Shown here one piece after another: positions 46,801-55,129 of a stretch of 64,000 bases of DNA. Numbering within the stretch: the first letter of the stretch is position 1; the number at the start of each line of letters is the position of its first letter. The stretch comes from Alphaproteobacteria bacterium (GTDB lineage: Bacteria; Pseudomonadota; Alphaproteobacteria; DSM-16000; Inquilinaceae): contig JAAAOG010000196.1 in assembly GCA_009909005.1 (NCBI GenBank), forward strand, positions 1 to 64,000, written 5' to 3'. The translations under genes were made by a program, and so were the position numbers. The notes below the pieces were generated by a model. The model saw nothing but the letters and a program-made list of their open reading frames with translations. It did no database searches and was not told the origin of the DNA.

Positions 46801-46825
46801 GGTCTCTGACGGTCGAGACCTTTTC
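46801..46825 (+). terminator. Probable terminator of the peptide importer operon
   Basis: A six-base stem GGTCTC (46801-46806) with GAGACC (46815-46820) closes an eight-base loop and is followed by TTTTCC. It lies 41 bases after the last permease stop and before a long gap to the next gene. The stem is short, so confidence is moderate. Confidence 0.5.
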
Positions 46826-47052
46826 CGATAGCTTGGAAGGGCGTTCCCGGTCAGGGGCAGTTCCCGGAGTCAGCAATCGACACCCCTCTCCGCGGTTTTC
46901 GGAGAGAATCCCCTTCGCTCGGATTTCGAGCGTCATCGACTGAAAATCAGTAGCAAATGCATGAGAACGCCTATACAGAAGGCCTGGTCGGAGCACCGAC
47001 TCCGTCGCCCCCGGGTAACTCTGTGGGCGCACCTTGCCTTGGGGACCCCTCG

Positions 47053-50000
47053 ATGCCGATCTTCTTTCCCGATCTCGAATTGAGCGGCCTGCTGCCCGAA
47101 AATGGTGCCACGGGCAGTGCAGGCTTCGTGATCAGCGGTGTCGACGAAAAAGACCAGTCAGGCCGTTCCGTCAGCGGCGGCGGCGACATCAATGGCGACG
47201 GGTTCGATGACATCATCGTCGGCGCCGGCTATGCCGCTGCCGAAGGCCGGGCCTATGCCGGCCAGAGCTACGTCGTCTTCGGGACGGACGCCGGTTTCAG
47301 CGCCGCGATCGAGCCCGCCGCCCTCGACGGCACCAACGGGTTCACCCTGAATGGCGGCAATGCGCGAGACTTTTCCGGCAGGGCGGTCAGCATCGGCGGC
47401 GACATCAATGGCGACGGGGTCGACGACCTGATCATCGGCGCGCGCTTCGCCAGTCCGGATGGCCGGGCCTATGCCGGTCAGGCCTATGTCGTCTTCGGCA
47501 CCGCTACCGGCTTCGACGCCGCGGTCAATCTTGCCGGCCTCGACGGGACCAACGGGTTCACGCTGGGTGGCCTCGACGCGGGCGACAATCTCGGCTCCGT
47601 CGGGTTCGCTGGCGACATCAATGGCGACGGTGTCGATGATCTGATTATCGGCGCCAGCGGAGCCGATCCCGATGGTCGGGAGAACGCCGGCGAGACCTAT
47701 GTCGTCTTTGGGTCCACCACGGCCTTTGACGCCGCGATCGACCTGGCTGAGCTTGACGGGACGAACGGGTTCATCGTCAACGGTATCGGCGCCGGTGACA
47801 TTTTCGGTCGTTCCGCCGCTGCCGCCGGCGACGTCAATGGCGACGGGGTCGACGATCTGATCATCGGCGCCCCCTATGCCTCCCCCAACGACCAGAATAG
47901 AGCCGGCGCGGGCTATGTCGTCTTCGGCTCCGACGCCGGGTTCGGCCCAACCCTCGACCTTGCCGGTCTTGACGGCACCAGCGGTTTCACTCTCAACACC
48001 ATGCAGGCGGGCAATCGAATCGGCGTTGCCGTCGGCACAGCCGGCGATATCAATGGTGATGGGATCGCCGACCTCCATATCGGCGCACAGGGTGCCAGGC
48101 AGAGCTATATCGTTTTCGGTTCCGCGACCGGCTTCGACGCCGCGATCGACCTTGCCGGCTTGGACGGCACCAAGGGATTCATCGTCAACGAGGCCGGTTT
48201 CTTCAACGCGGCCGGTTTCTCCGCCAGCCAGGCCGGCGACGTCAATGGCGATGGACTCGACGACATCATCATCGGCGCCTATCGGGCCGACCCCGGCGAC
48301 CGCGATGATGCCGGCCAGAGCTATGTCGTCTTCGGATCGGCCGCCGGATTCGGTGCCACGTTGGATCTTGCCGACCTGGACGGCGCCAACGGCTTTGCCC
48401 TCAACGGGATCGATGCCGCCGACCTGTCCGGCTTCTCCGTCAGCGGTGCCGGCGATGTCGATGGCGACGGCCTTGACGACCTGATCATCGGCGCATGGCG
48501 TGCGTCTCCCGAGGGCCGGGTCGAGGCCGGGGAAAGCTATGTCGTCTTCGGCAGCGACCTGCCGCTGGTCCGTATCACCGGGCCCGCGATCCTGAATGAG
48601 GGCGAGACCGTCGCGCTGATGGTCGACGCGGCCGGGCCGGTCGACGGCGATCAGACAGTCACGCTGACACTCATTGGCAACGCCGCGGGCCGGGTGATCC
48701 TGTCTGAAACCACCCTCACCATTCCCGACGGCCAGACCCAGGCCATGGTCGACCTGAGCGCGGTGGACGATACGGTCTTGACCGGCGCGGAAACATTGGC
48801 GGTCGCCATCCAGGCCACCAGCGACGGCATCCATGCCGTCGGTCCGGGGCAGATGTTACAGCTCGTGGATGACGAAGCCACCTTTCCGTCGGCTTTCGAT
48901 CTCGCCGGTCTCGGCGGCACCAACGGCTTTGTCATTGAAGGCATCGGCGATGGTGACAGGTTGGGACGTTCCGTCGACGCCGCCGGCGACATCAATGGCG
49001 ACGGCATCGACGATCTGATCATCGGCGCGTATTTTGCCGGCGCCAATGGCCAGGAAGATACCGGAGAGAGCTATGTCGTCTTTGGGTCGAGGGACGGATT
49101 CGATCCGGTGATCGATCCGGCCGACCTCGACGGCACCAACGGGTTCGTCCTGCGCGGGCTCGTCGCCTATGACTTTTTCGGCGATTCCGTCAGCGGCGCC
49201 GGCGATATCAACGGTGACGGCATCGACGATGTGATCATCAGCGCGTCCAGAGCCGATCCGGACGGGCGGGATGGTGCCGGCCAGAGCTATGTCGTCTTCG
49301 GTTCGGCCGCCGGCTTCGGCGCCGCTGTCGATCTCTCCGGTCTTGACGGCAGCAACGGGTTCACCCTCAACGGTGCCAATGCTTACGAGCTCTCCGGCGT
49401 GTCCGTGAGCGGTGCCGGCGATATCGATGGCGACGGCGTCGACGATCTGATCATCGGTACGCAAGGCGCATCCCCGGGCGATCGGAACGCCGCCGGTCAG
49501 AGCTATATCGTCTTCGGGTCCGCTGCCGGTTTCGACGCCAGCTTGGACCTCGCCAGTCTTGACGGGAGTAACGGCTTCACAGTCAATGGTATCAATCCCT
49601 TTGATTATGCCGGCTACTCGGTAAGCGGTGCCGGCGATATCAATGGCGACGGGCTCGATGATCTGATCATCGGCGCATACCGCGCCCAGTACGCGGCCGG
49701 CGCGAGCTATGTCGTCTTCGGTTCGTCCGCCGGCTTCGGCGCCACCCTGGACTTGGCCGACCTGGACGGCACCAACGGCTTCACGCTTAACGGCAAAGAC
49801 GCCGGCGACCAGGCGGGTAGAGTCGTCAGCGGTGCCGGCGACATCAATGGCGACGGCATCGACGACCTGATCATCCGCGCCCCCGATGCCGACCCGATGG
49901 GGCGGGACGATGCGGGCGAGAGCTATGTCGTGTTCGGCTCCACCACCGGCTTCGGCGCCACCCTCGACCTCGCAGACCTCGACGGCACCAACGGGTTCGC

Positions 50001-50844
50001 GCTGATCGGTGCCACCCCGGGTGAATCGTCCTTCGGCGTCTCGGCCAGCGGTGCCGGCGATGTTAATGGCGACGGTTTCGCCGACCTGATCATCGGCGCC
50101 CGAGACGCCGTCAATCTGGACGGCGAGATCGAGGCCGGGAAGGCCTATGTCGTCTTCGGGTCCGGCGCCGGTTTCGACCCGGTGGTCGACCTGGCCGACA
50201 TTGACGGGCTCAACGGTTTTACCCTGTACGGCAGCGACGCCGACGACGCGGCCGGCACCTCCGTCAGCGCTGCCGGCGACGTCAATGGCGACGGGGTCGA
50301 CGACCTGGTCATCGGCGCGACGCGCGCCGACCCGGGTGGCCGCGACGGGGCCGGCGAGGCCTATGTGATCTTCGGCCGCCAGGCCGAGACCGCGCCGCCG
50401 GCCCCGAATCTCTACCGCATCGCCTTGCCGGACATCGCAGAGCAAACGATACCACGCGGGGTTTTCGCCCAGTTCATCGATGCGCCGGGCGTCCAGACCT
50501 ACCACGTCTCAGAAGCGGCAGCCCTGGCCCTGCAAGGCAGCGCCGGCGCCAATGTCTTCACTCTTCAACTGGCGGCGGCCGAGGTGACCATCGCGCGCGA
50601 CGTCGCCACCGTTGTTGTTGCCGGGCCCAATGGCGAGCGCGTCAGCTTCTCGGCCCGGGAAACGCCGCAGACCCTTGTCTTCGTCGATGGGGCGGTCGAG
50701 GTGGCCATCGCCGACAATGAGATCGTCGCCGGCGATCAGACGCTGACCGACACGCCGGCGCCGCTGATCGCCGATCCGGACCCGGGGGACACTACGGGGG
50801 TCGACCTCGCCTTCACCGGTTTCGGAGATGTTCTGATCGGCTAA
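47053..50844 (+). CDS. Large FG-GAP (integrin-alpha-like) repeat protein with central Calx-beta-like domain
   Basis: 1,263 residues from ATG 47053 (GGGGA nine bases upstream; ATG 46957 gives a low-complexity leader). I count 14 copies of the G-D-(I/V)-(N/D)-G-D-G-x-(D/A)-D calcium-binding core, each in a unit of about 60-68 residues ending SYVVFG. Seven lie before and seven after a beta-rich domain at roughly 500-605 with NEGETVALMVDA and VDDTVLTGAETLAVAI, a Calx-beta-like pattern. FG-GAP repeats fold into seven-bladed propellers, so two propellers are predicted. There is no Sec signal; the C-terminus (GFGDVLIG) resembles type I secreted proteins. It is probably a cell-surface or secreted adhesin. 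Confidence 0.87.
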   Translation: MPIFFPDLELSGLLPENGATGSAGFVISGVDEKDQSGRSVSGGGDINGDGFDDIIVGAGYAAAEGRAYAGQSYVVFGTDAGFSAAIEPAALDGTNGFTLNGGNARDFSGRAVSIGGDINGDGVDDLIIGARFASPDGRAYAGQAYVVFGTATGFDAAVNLAGLDGTNGFTLGGLDAGDNLGSVGFAGDINGDGVDDLIIGASGADPDGRENAGETYVVFGSTTAFDAAIDLAELDGTNGFIVNGIGAGDIFGRSAAAAGDVNGDGVDDLIIGAPYASPNDQNRAGAGYVVFGSDAGFGPTLDLAGLDGTSGFTLNTMQAGNRIGVAVGTAGDINGDGIADLHIGAQGARQSYIVFGSATGFDAAIDLAGLDGTKGFIVNEAGFFNAAGFSASQAGDVNGDGLDDIIIGAYRADPGDRDDAGQSYVVFGSAAGFGATLDLADLDGANGFALNGIDAADLSGFSVSGAGDVDGDGLDDLIIGAWRASPEGRVEAGESYVVFGSDLPLVRITGPAILNEGETVALMVDAAGPVDGDQTVTLTLIGNAAGRVILSETTLTIPDGQTQAMVDLSAVDDTVLTGAETLAVAIQATSDGIHAVGPGQMLQLVDDEATFPSAFDLAGLGGTNGFVIEGIGDGDRLGRSVDAAGDINGDGIDDLIIGAYFAGANGQEDTGESYVVFGSRDGFDPVIDPADLDGTNGFVLRGLVAYDFFGDSVSGAGDINGDGIDDVIISASRADPDGRDGAGQSYVVFGSAAGFGAAVDLSGLDGSNGFTLNGANAYELSGVSVSGAGDIDGDGVDDLIIGTQGASPGDRNAAGQSYIVFGSAAGFDASLDLASLDGSNGFTVNGINPFDYAGYSVSGAGDINGDGLDDLIIGAYRAQYAAGASYVVFGSSAGFGATLDLADLDGTNGFTLNGKDAGDQAGRVVSGAGDINGDGIDDLIIRAPDADPMGRDDAGESYVVFGSTTGFGATLDLADLDGTNGFALIGATPGESSFGVSASGAGDVNGDGFADLIIGARDAVNLDGEIEAGKAYVVFGSGAGFDPVVDLADIDGLNGFTLYGSDADDAAGTSVSAAGDVNGDGVDDLVIGATRADPGGRDGAGEAYVIFGRQAETAPPAPNLYRIALPDIAEQTIPRGVFAQFIDAPGVQTYHVSEAAALALQGSAGANVFTLQLAAAEVTIARDVATVVVAGPNGERVSFSARETPQTLVFVDGAVEVAIADNEIVAGDQTLTDTPAPLIADPDPGDTTGVDLAFTGFGDVLIG
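47170..50370 (+). repeat. Coding repeat array of 14 FG-GAP units
   Basis: The DNA element GGCGACATCAATGGCGACGG and close variants recurs 14 times, spaced about 180-205 bases, interrupted once by a unique stretch of about 340 bases at 48555-48890. Several neighbouring units are nearly identical over 40 bases or more, which indicates recent duplication or gene conversion. All copies stay in frame. Confidence 0.85.
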
Positions 50845-50860
50845 GCCGGTCCCCACGGCC

Positions 50861-51916
50861 TCAGCCGAACAGCGGCTGCGGGTCGTCGATGTTCAGCACC
50901 CGGCGGATTTCGTCGGTCTTGAAACCGATCAGCGACGGCCGCCGCACGCCCGGCAGCAGGGCGACATCGTAAAGCTCGCGGACCACGCCCTCGATCCGCA
51001 ACCAGTGCACGACATCGCCGGTGCGCAGGTCGACGACATGGACGCCGCAGCGCGGCCCGGCGTTGCGGGCGGCAAGCGTCTCGTCCAGCGCCAGGCCGGA
51101 AAAGGTGCGGTTCTCCCGCTGCTCCGACAGGCCGAGCACGGCGAAGGGGCCGGCAAAGGCCAGGCCCCGCAGATAGCCGGGGCAGAAACAGATCGGCGTG
51201 AACCGCCCGTCGGCGGGATCGACCGTGCCGAACTCGCCGCTGCCGGAGTTCAGCAGGTAGAGCCGGCCGTCGTGCCAGCGGGGCGAATGCGGCATGGACA
51301 GGCCGGCCGCAACGATCTCCCGGCTCGCCACGTCGACGACCACCCCGCCATCCCGACGATGCTCGCGCCAGCCATCGGCGACGTCGCTGGCCGCAACGGC
51401 GGTGACGAAAGCCGGCCAGCCGTCGCGCATCGCCAGGCCGTTGAGGTGGCAGCGGTCCTCCGCCGCCAGACGGGAGATGAAGGGCGGCTGCCAGAGCGGC
51501 GCAAAGCTCGCCCGGGCGGAGACGGTAGCCAGGCAGGCGAACAGCGTGTTGACGAAGACCAGGCGGCCGGCGCCGTCCACCGCCATGTCGTGGATGTCGA
51601 GATCGCCGGTGACCCAGCCGGCACGCGGCGCATAGACCCGGTCATAGCCATCCTGATCGCTGCCGGCCGGCAGGACGTTCTCGAACCGCCATATCTGGTA
51701 GAGGGTCGTGGCATAAAGACCGGTTGCCGTCGCCGCCAGCCCCATCACCCGGTTGAGCGTGCGCTCGAAGATCGACAGCCGCCCGTTCGGCTGCAGCCCG
51801 ATCAGGAACAGCTTGCCGGCCTGATAGGTGCTGATCGCCAGGCTCACGCCGGAAGCGGCGAGCCAGTCGTGAAACTGCCGGGAGGGCGTGAGGACGAAGG
51901 GCGGATCGGATGTCAT
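50861..51916 (-). CDS. TIGR03032 family protein
   Basis: 351 residues, no signal peptide, beta-rich. Recognisable segments are SLAISTYQAGKLFLIGLQPNGRL, HDMAVDGAGRLVFVNT, SMPHSPRWHDGRLYLLNSGSG and CPGYLRGLAF. These define the TIGR03032/DUF4915 group, a propeller-like family of unknown function often found near surface-polysaccharide or repeat-protein genes. ATG 51914-51916 has GAGGAG upstream at slightly long spacing. The stop is 16 bases from the convergent FG-GAP gene, with no terminator between, so antisense read-through is possible. Confidence 0.85.
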   Translation of the reverse strand: MTSDPPFVLTPSRQFHDWLAASGVSLAISTYQAGKLFLIGLQPNGRLSIFERTLNRVMGLAATATGLYATTLYQIWRFENVLPAGSDQDGYDRVYAPRAGWVTGDLDIHDMAVDGAGRLVFVNTLFACLATVSARASFAPLWQPPFISRLAAEDRCHLNGLAMRDGWPAFVTAVAASDVADGWREHRRDGGVVVDVASREIVAAGLSMPHSPRWHDGRLYLLNSGSGEFGTVDPADGRFTPICFCPGYLRGLAFAGPFAVLGLSEQRENRTFSGLALDETLAARNAGPRCGVHVVDLRTGDVVHWLRIEGVVRELYDVALLPGVRRPSLIGFKTDEIRRVLNIDDPQPLFG

Positions 51917-52010
51917 GCCAAGACGGCTCCTCGGTCTGTCCGGTGGATTTGTACCCGGAAGAAACCGGAGTCGGGCGCGACTTGACCGCTTCCGGCGATG
52001 CGTTGATCGG

Positions 52011-52793
52011 CTAAAAAAGGTCGGTCTCGACTTCCGCGGTGATGAAGACATAGGAGCGCAGCGTGCCGCCGGCGCCGCGCTCGGCCGCGCCGTGCAAGGC
52101 ATAAGGCGAATTCGGGAACAGCACAAAGATGTTCGCCCGGTAGGGCACGGTTACGGCAATACGCAGTTCTTCGTCCGGAATTTCATGGCGGTCGAGCCGG
52201 CCGGGCGTACCCGCTGCCCAGCTGAAGAGATTGAGGTCCCCCGGCGGCTCGGTGTCGTCGTCGGGCTCGCGCATATAGAACAGCCCGGAATAGAGCCGGT
52301 TGGCGGTGTCGACATGGCCGCGGCGATGGGCGGCCGGCGCGCCGCGCACCGGGGTCATGAATTCCGCCCGGCAATCGGTGACGACATCGACCGCATCGAA
52401 CCCCTCGCGGTGCAAGAGGCCGAACCGCGGCGCCGGGTTTGCCGCCAGCCATGCGCTGAGATGGGGATGATGCTCATCGAAAAGCGGCCTGAAGAGAGCC
52501 AGGGCGCTCTTGAAGAAGCTCGGTGCGGTATGCCGGTCGATGAATTCCTGCCAGATCGGATCGACGGCCGGATTGTCGCGCAAAAACTGCCCGAAAAAGG
52601 GGATGCGCTGATTGGCCGGCTGGATCGCGGCGTTGGCGCGCATCCCGAAATCCGGCTTGGTCGCCTGCAGTCGCGCGTAATAGTCCCACGGCAGCGCGTC
52701 CTCGACCACCAGATGCGGAAAGGGATCCAGCCGGATGTCCGCCGCGCGGGCCTTGTCGAGGACGCAAGGGGTCGTCTCGGACACCGCGTTCAC
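52011..52793 (-). CDS. 2-oxoglutarate/Fe(II)-dependent oxygenase
   Basis: 260 residues. The iron triad is visible as H160-V-D162 and H234, with R246 in GTLRSYVFI as the 2OG-binding residue. DPFPHLVVEDALP at the start is common in prolyl-hydroxylase-like members. It should hydroxylate a protein residue or small molecule in the cytoplasm; the substrate is unknown. Its ATG overlaps the DUF29 stop by four bases. The nearby FG-GAP protein and TIGR03032 protein are possible targets or partners by context only. Confidence 0.82.
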   Translation of the reverse strand: MNAVSETTPCVLDKARAADIRLDPFPHLVVEDALPWDYYARLQATKPDFGMRANAAIQPANQRIPFFGQFLRDNPAVDPIWQEFIDRHTAPSFFKSALALFRPLFDEHHPHLSAWLAANPAPRFGLLHREGFDAVDVVTDCRAEFMTPVRGAPAAHRRGHVDTANRLYSGLFYMREPDDDTEPPGDLNLFSWAAGTPGRLDRHEIPDEELRIAVTVPYRANIFVLFPNSPYALHGAAERGAGGTLRSYVFITAEVETDLF

Positions 52794-53248
52794 GGCCAGA
52801 AATCCGGATCGAGCAGCTGGTCCAGCGTATAGGGATTGGTCTCGGGAAAAAGCAGCGGGTCAAGGCCCGTGTCCCGGATAGCAAGCAGCCGGCCGTCGCC
52901 CCACGCATCGGCCAGCACATCCTCGAGGATCGCCGGGTTCTTCAGACCGGGATTCCTGGCCAGGTGCCTGGCGAGGCTGTCGCGCTGCGTCGCAACCGAG
53001 GTCTGCCAGCTGCGCTCGTTTGAGGGCGTCCGATCGGTCTGCACGCTCAGCTTCAGGAGATGCGCGACAATGACCGCCAGTCGGGATGCGAACTCCCTTG
53101 TTTCAGACCTGCCCATATCGGCCACTTCCTCGGCCAGATGCGCGATGTCGAGCCTCTCGAACTGCCTTTCCGCCAGGAATCGGGCCTGCTCCTGCGTCCA
53201 GGTGTAGTAGTCCGCCTCGTAGGCCGTGGGTTCGGCTGTCCTTTTCAT
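52790..53248 (-). CDS. DUF29 family protein
   Basis: 152 residues, all-helical. The pattern YEADYYTWTQEQARFLAERQ followed by LDIAHLAEEVADMGRSE and HLLKLSVQ is the DUF29 signature, and the C-terminal part contains FPETNPYTLDQLLD as usual. The function is unknown; the family is widespread in cyanobacteria and alphaproteobacteria, often in many copies. Its end overlaps the oxygenase start, so the pair is translated together. Confidence 0.9.
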   Translation of the reverse strand: MKRTAEPTAYEADYYTWTQEQARFLAERQFERLDIAHLAEEVADMGRSETREFASRLAVIVAHLLKLSVQTDRTPSNERSWQTSVATQRDSLARHLARNPGLKNPAILEDVLADAWGDGRLLAIRDTGLDPLLFPETNPYTLDQLLDPDFWP

Positions 53249-53303
53249 AGGTCCGATGTCCCTGTCGGAGAAAGGCCGGAACGCCGAGAGGATGAGACGC
53301 GGC

Positions 53304-53612
53304 TCAGCGCCAGCGATCCTCGTCGGTCAGCATGACGAACAGATCACCGAGGGCGCGCCGTGCGGAGACCCCGTCCGGCGCCTTGCGCAGGCGGGCAATG
53401 ATATTGTCGAGCGAGCGCCCCATACTGTCCCAGTGCCACAGAAACTTGGCCGTGGTCAGGTCGTGAGCGAGGTCGTGGACATCCGCGGTCAGCCCGACCA
53501 GGTCCTCGAAAGCCGCGGAGCTGAGAAAACCGAGCCCTTTCGGGTCCGGCGCGGCTCTCGCCCGATCCATGGCCAGACGCACTTCGTCGGTCAGAGCAGT
53601 ACGGCGCGACAT
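53304..53612 (-). CDS. Hypothetical 102-residue helical protein
   Basis: I do not recognise this protein. It is soluble and helical, with an ELVGLTADVHDLAHDL-like amphipathic segment, a WHWDSM motif and a late RALGDLFVML. There is no signal peptide. The ATG (53610-53612) and stop give a gene with ordinary codon use. It lies at the end of the SrfC-VWA minus-strand run, 87 bases after a lipoprotein gene, and could belong to that operon or to the DUF29 unit downstream. Confidence 0.6.
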   Translation of the reverse strand: MSRRTALTDEVRLAMDRARAAPDPKGLGFLSSAAFEDLVGLTADVHDLAHDLTTAKFLWHWDSMGRSLDNIIARLRKAPDGVSARRALGDLFVMLTDEDRWR

Positions 53613-53699
53613 CCGGCCGTGGGCCCCTTCCCCTTCAACAGAACTGGAGAGGCGCCCCCCACCTCATGGTCGGGAACGCGCCTTCGCAGGCCGGAAAGA

Positions 53700-54248
53700 T
53701 TACTCCTGGGCCGCCAGCTCGGCAATAATGGTGTCGATATCGCGACGGAGCGACGCGACCTCCTGTTCAAGGCGGTTGACCTCCTGTTCAAGGCCCGGAT
53801 CGGGATCGGCCGCCAGGGTCTGCCGGCGCGCCTCCATCGCCCGGGCCCGCGTCTGCAGTTCCGACAGCCGCTCCCGGTTCGCCCCTTCGCGCGCCTCCAG
53901 CTCCTGCAGCCGGGCCTGCTGCTGCGCGAGGTTGGCATTCATTCGCTGCAGTCGCTGACGCGCCGCCGCCTCCTCGGCGGCGAGCGCCCGCCGCTCGGTC
54001 TCCAGCTCGGCGGCACGCGCCTCCAGGCGCGAGGCCTCCGCCTCGGCCGAGGCGCGGGCGACCTCGCGCTGCTCGATGCGCTCGTCATAGGTGCCGCTGG
54101 CGAGATTGGCAACGCCGTCGAGGAACCCCGCCTGCGCCGGATCCTGGGTCCCGCTGCATCCCGTTGCCAGAAGCGCCGCGCTCAGCCCGACACCGGCCAG
54201 AACGGTCCGCGACCGCCGCCGCATGGCCATGGTGCTCTTCATCGTCAT
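53700..54248 (-). CDS. Coiled-coil lipoprotein
   Basis: 182 residues. A basic N-terminus and hydrophobic helix lead to the lipobox LATGC at about 28-32, so it should be lipid-anchored. From about 55 to the end it is a long Glu/Arg/Ala coiled coil with heptad pattern, probably dimeric. It has no enzymatic motif. Seventeen bases separate it from a second lipoprotein gene upstream, and both sit downstream of the pseudo-FGE gene. It may span part of the periplasm as a structural element of a complex with the VWA and FtsX proteins; this is inference. Confidence 0.78.
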   Translation of the reverse strand: MTMKSTMAMRRRSRTVLAGVGLSAALLATGCSGTQDPAQAGFLDGVANLASGTYDERIEQREVARASAEAEASRLEARAAELETERRALAAEEAAARQRLQRMNANLAQQQARLQELEAREGANRERLSELQTRARAMEARRQTLAADPDPGLEQEVNRLEQEVASLRRDIDTIIAELAAQE

Positions 54249-54266
54249 CTCCTCCCCTTGCGGGCA

Positions 54267-54998
54267 TTACCCGACGGCGACCGGCGCCGCATCCACGGCC
54301 TCCAGCAATTCGTCATACTCTTTTTCCAGGTTCTGCCGCTGCCGCACCATCTCGTCGCGCGCGGCGACCAGCTGGCTGGCATCGCGACGCGACGATTGCA
54401 ATTCGGAGATCTCCTCCTCATAGGCGCCGACAATGGTCCGGTTCTCGGCGATCAGGTTCTGGATGCTTTCGAGGTCGCCGCTGACGCTCGCCATTTCATT
54501 CTGGTACTGCGAGGCCGTGATCTGACCCGCCCGGTACCGGCTGTTCAGCTGGGCGATGTTCTGCTTGTGGCTGTTGACGACCTGCCGGGTCGTTTCAACG
54601 ATTGTCCGGTAGCGGGCCGCGTCCTGCTGTGCCGCCTGGATCTGCGCGTTCAGCCGCGCCTCGGCCGACGCGTATTCCTGGTTCTGCGAGGCAACGAGAT
54701 AGCCGGCGCCGGCCCCGGCCGCGGCCCCTGCGGCCGCCCCGATGGCGGCACCCGCCAGGGGATCGTCGCCACCAAGCAGCGCGCCAAGCGCTGCGCCGCC
54801 GAGCGCCCCGACCAGCGCGCCCTCACCCACGGTCTGGTTGAAGCGCGCCGCCTCGGCCCGGAGTTGCCGCTGCTGCGGCGTCAGGTTGGGGTCGTTGGCC
54901 GCGCTGCCGCCTCCGGTCGCGCACCCGGCCACGCCGAGCGACAAGGCCAACGCCAGGGCGAGCCCGCGCATTGGCCCGGCTATCAATTTTGCGATCAT
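54267..54998 (-). CDS. Lipoprotein with glycine zipper and coiled-coil region
   Basis: 243 residues. The lipobox VAGC lies at about 23-26. A glycine-zipper segment at about 57-105 (GALVGALGGAALGALLGG, AAIGAAAGAAAGAGAGYL) could insert into a membrane, as in OmpA-type glycine-zipper lipoproteins. A coiled coil follows to the C-terminus. It starts 131 bases downstream of the pseudo-FGE gene and precedes another coiled-coil lipoprotein gene. Together they look like outer-envelope components of the same system. Confidence 0.8.
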   Translation of the reverse strand: MIAKLIAGPMRGLALALALSLGVAGCATGGGSAANDPNLTPQQRQLRAEAARFNQTVGEGALVGALGGAALGALLGGDDPLAGAAIGAAAGAAAGAGAGYLVASQNQEYASAEARLNAQIQAAQQDAARYRTIVETTRQVVNSHKQNIAQLNSRYRAGQITASQYQNEMASVSGDLESIQNLIAENRTIVGAYEEEISELQSSRRDASQLVAARDEMVRQRQNLEKEYDELLEAVDAAPVAVG

Positions 54999-55129
54999 TA
55001 TCCACTCCTCCGGCGCGTCCCGCCTCTTCGCGCGGCGGCCCCGCCTTTTCCGTCATGGACGGCATGAAAGGCCCGCCTGAAGTGACCACCCAAAAGACAA
55101 ATCGGCTCTTCTACCTGACGGAAAAAGCC

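Noticed and set aside
47170-50370. Regularly spaced DNA repeats that might suggest a CRISPR-like array
   Set aside because: Spacing of about 190 bases, in-frame coding and conserved 'spacers' fit tandem protein repeats, not CRISPR.
47158-50505. Minus-strand repetitive frames opposite the FG-GAP gene
   Set aside because: Their repeats are the mirror of the FG-GAP units; the plus-strand reading gives the known calcium-binding motif.
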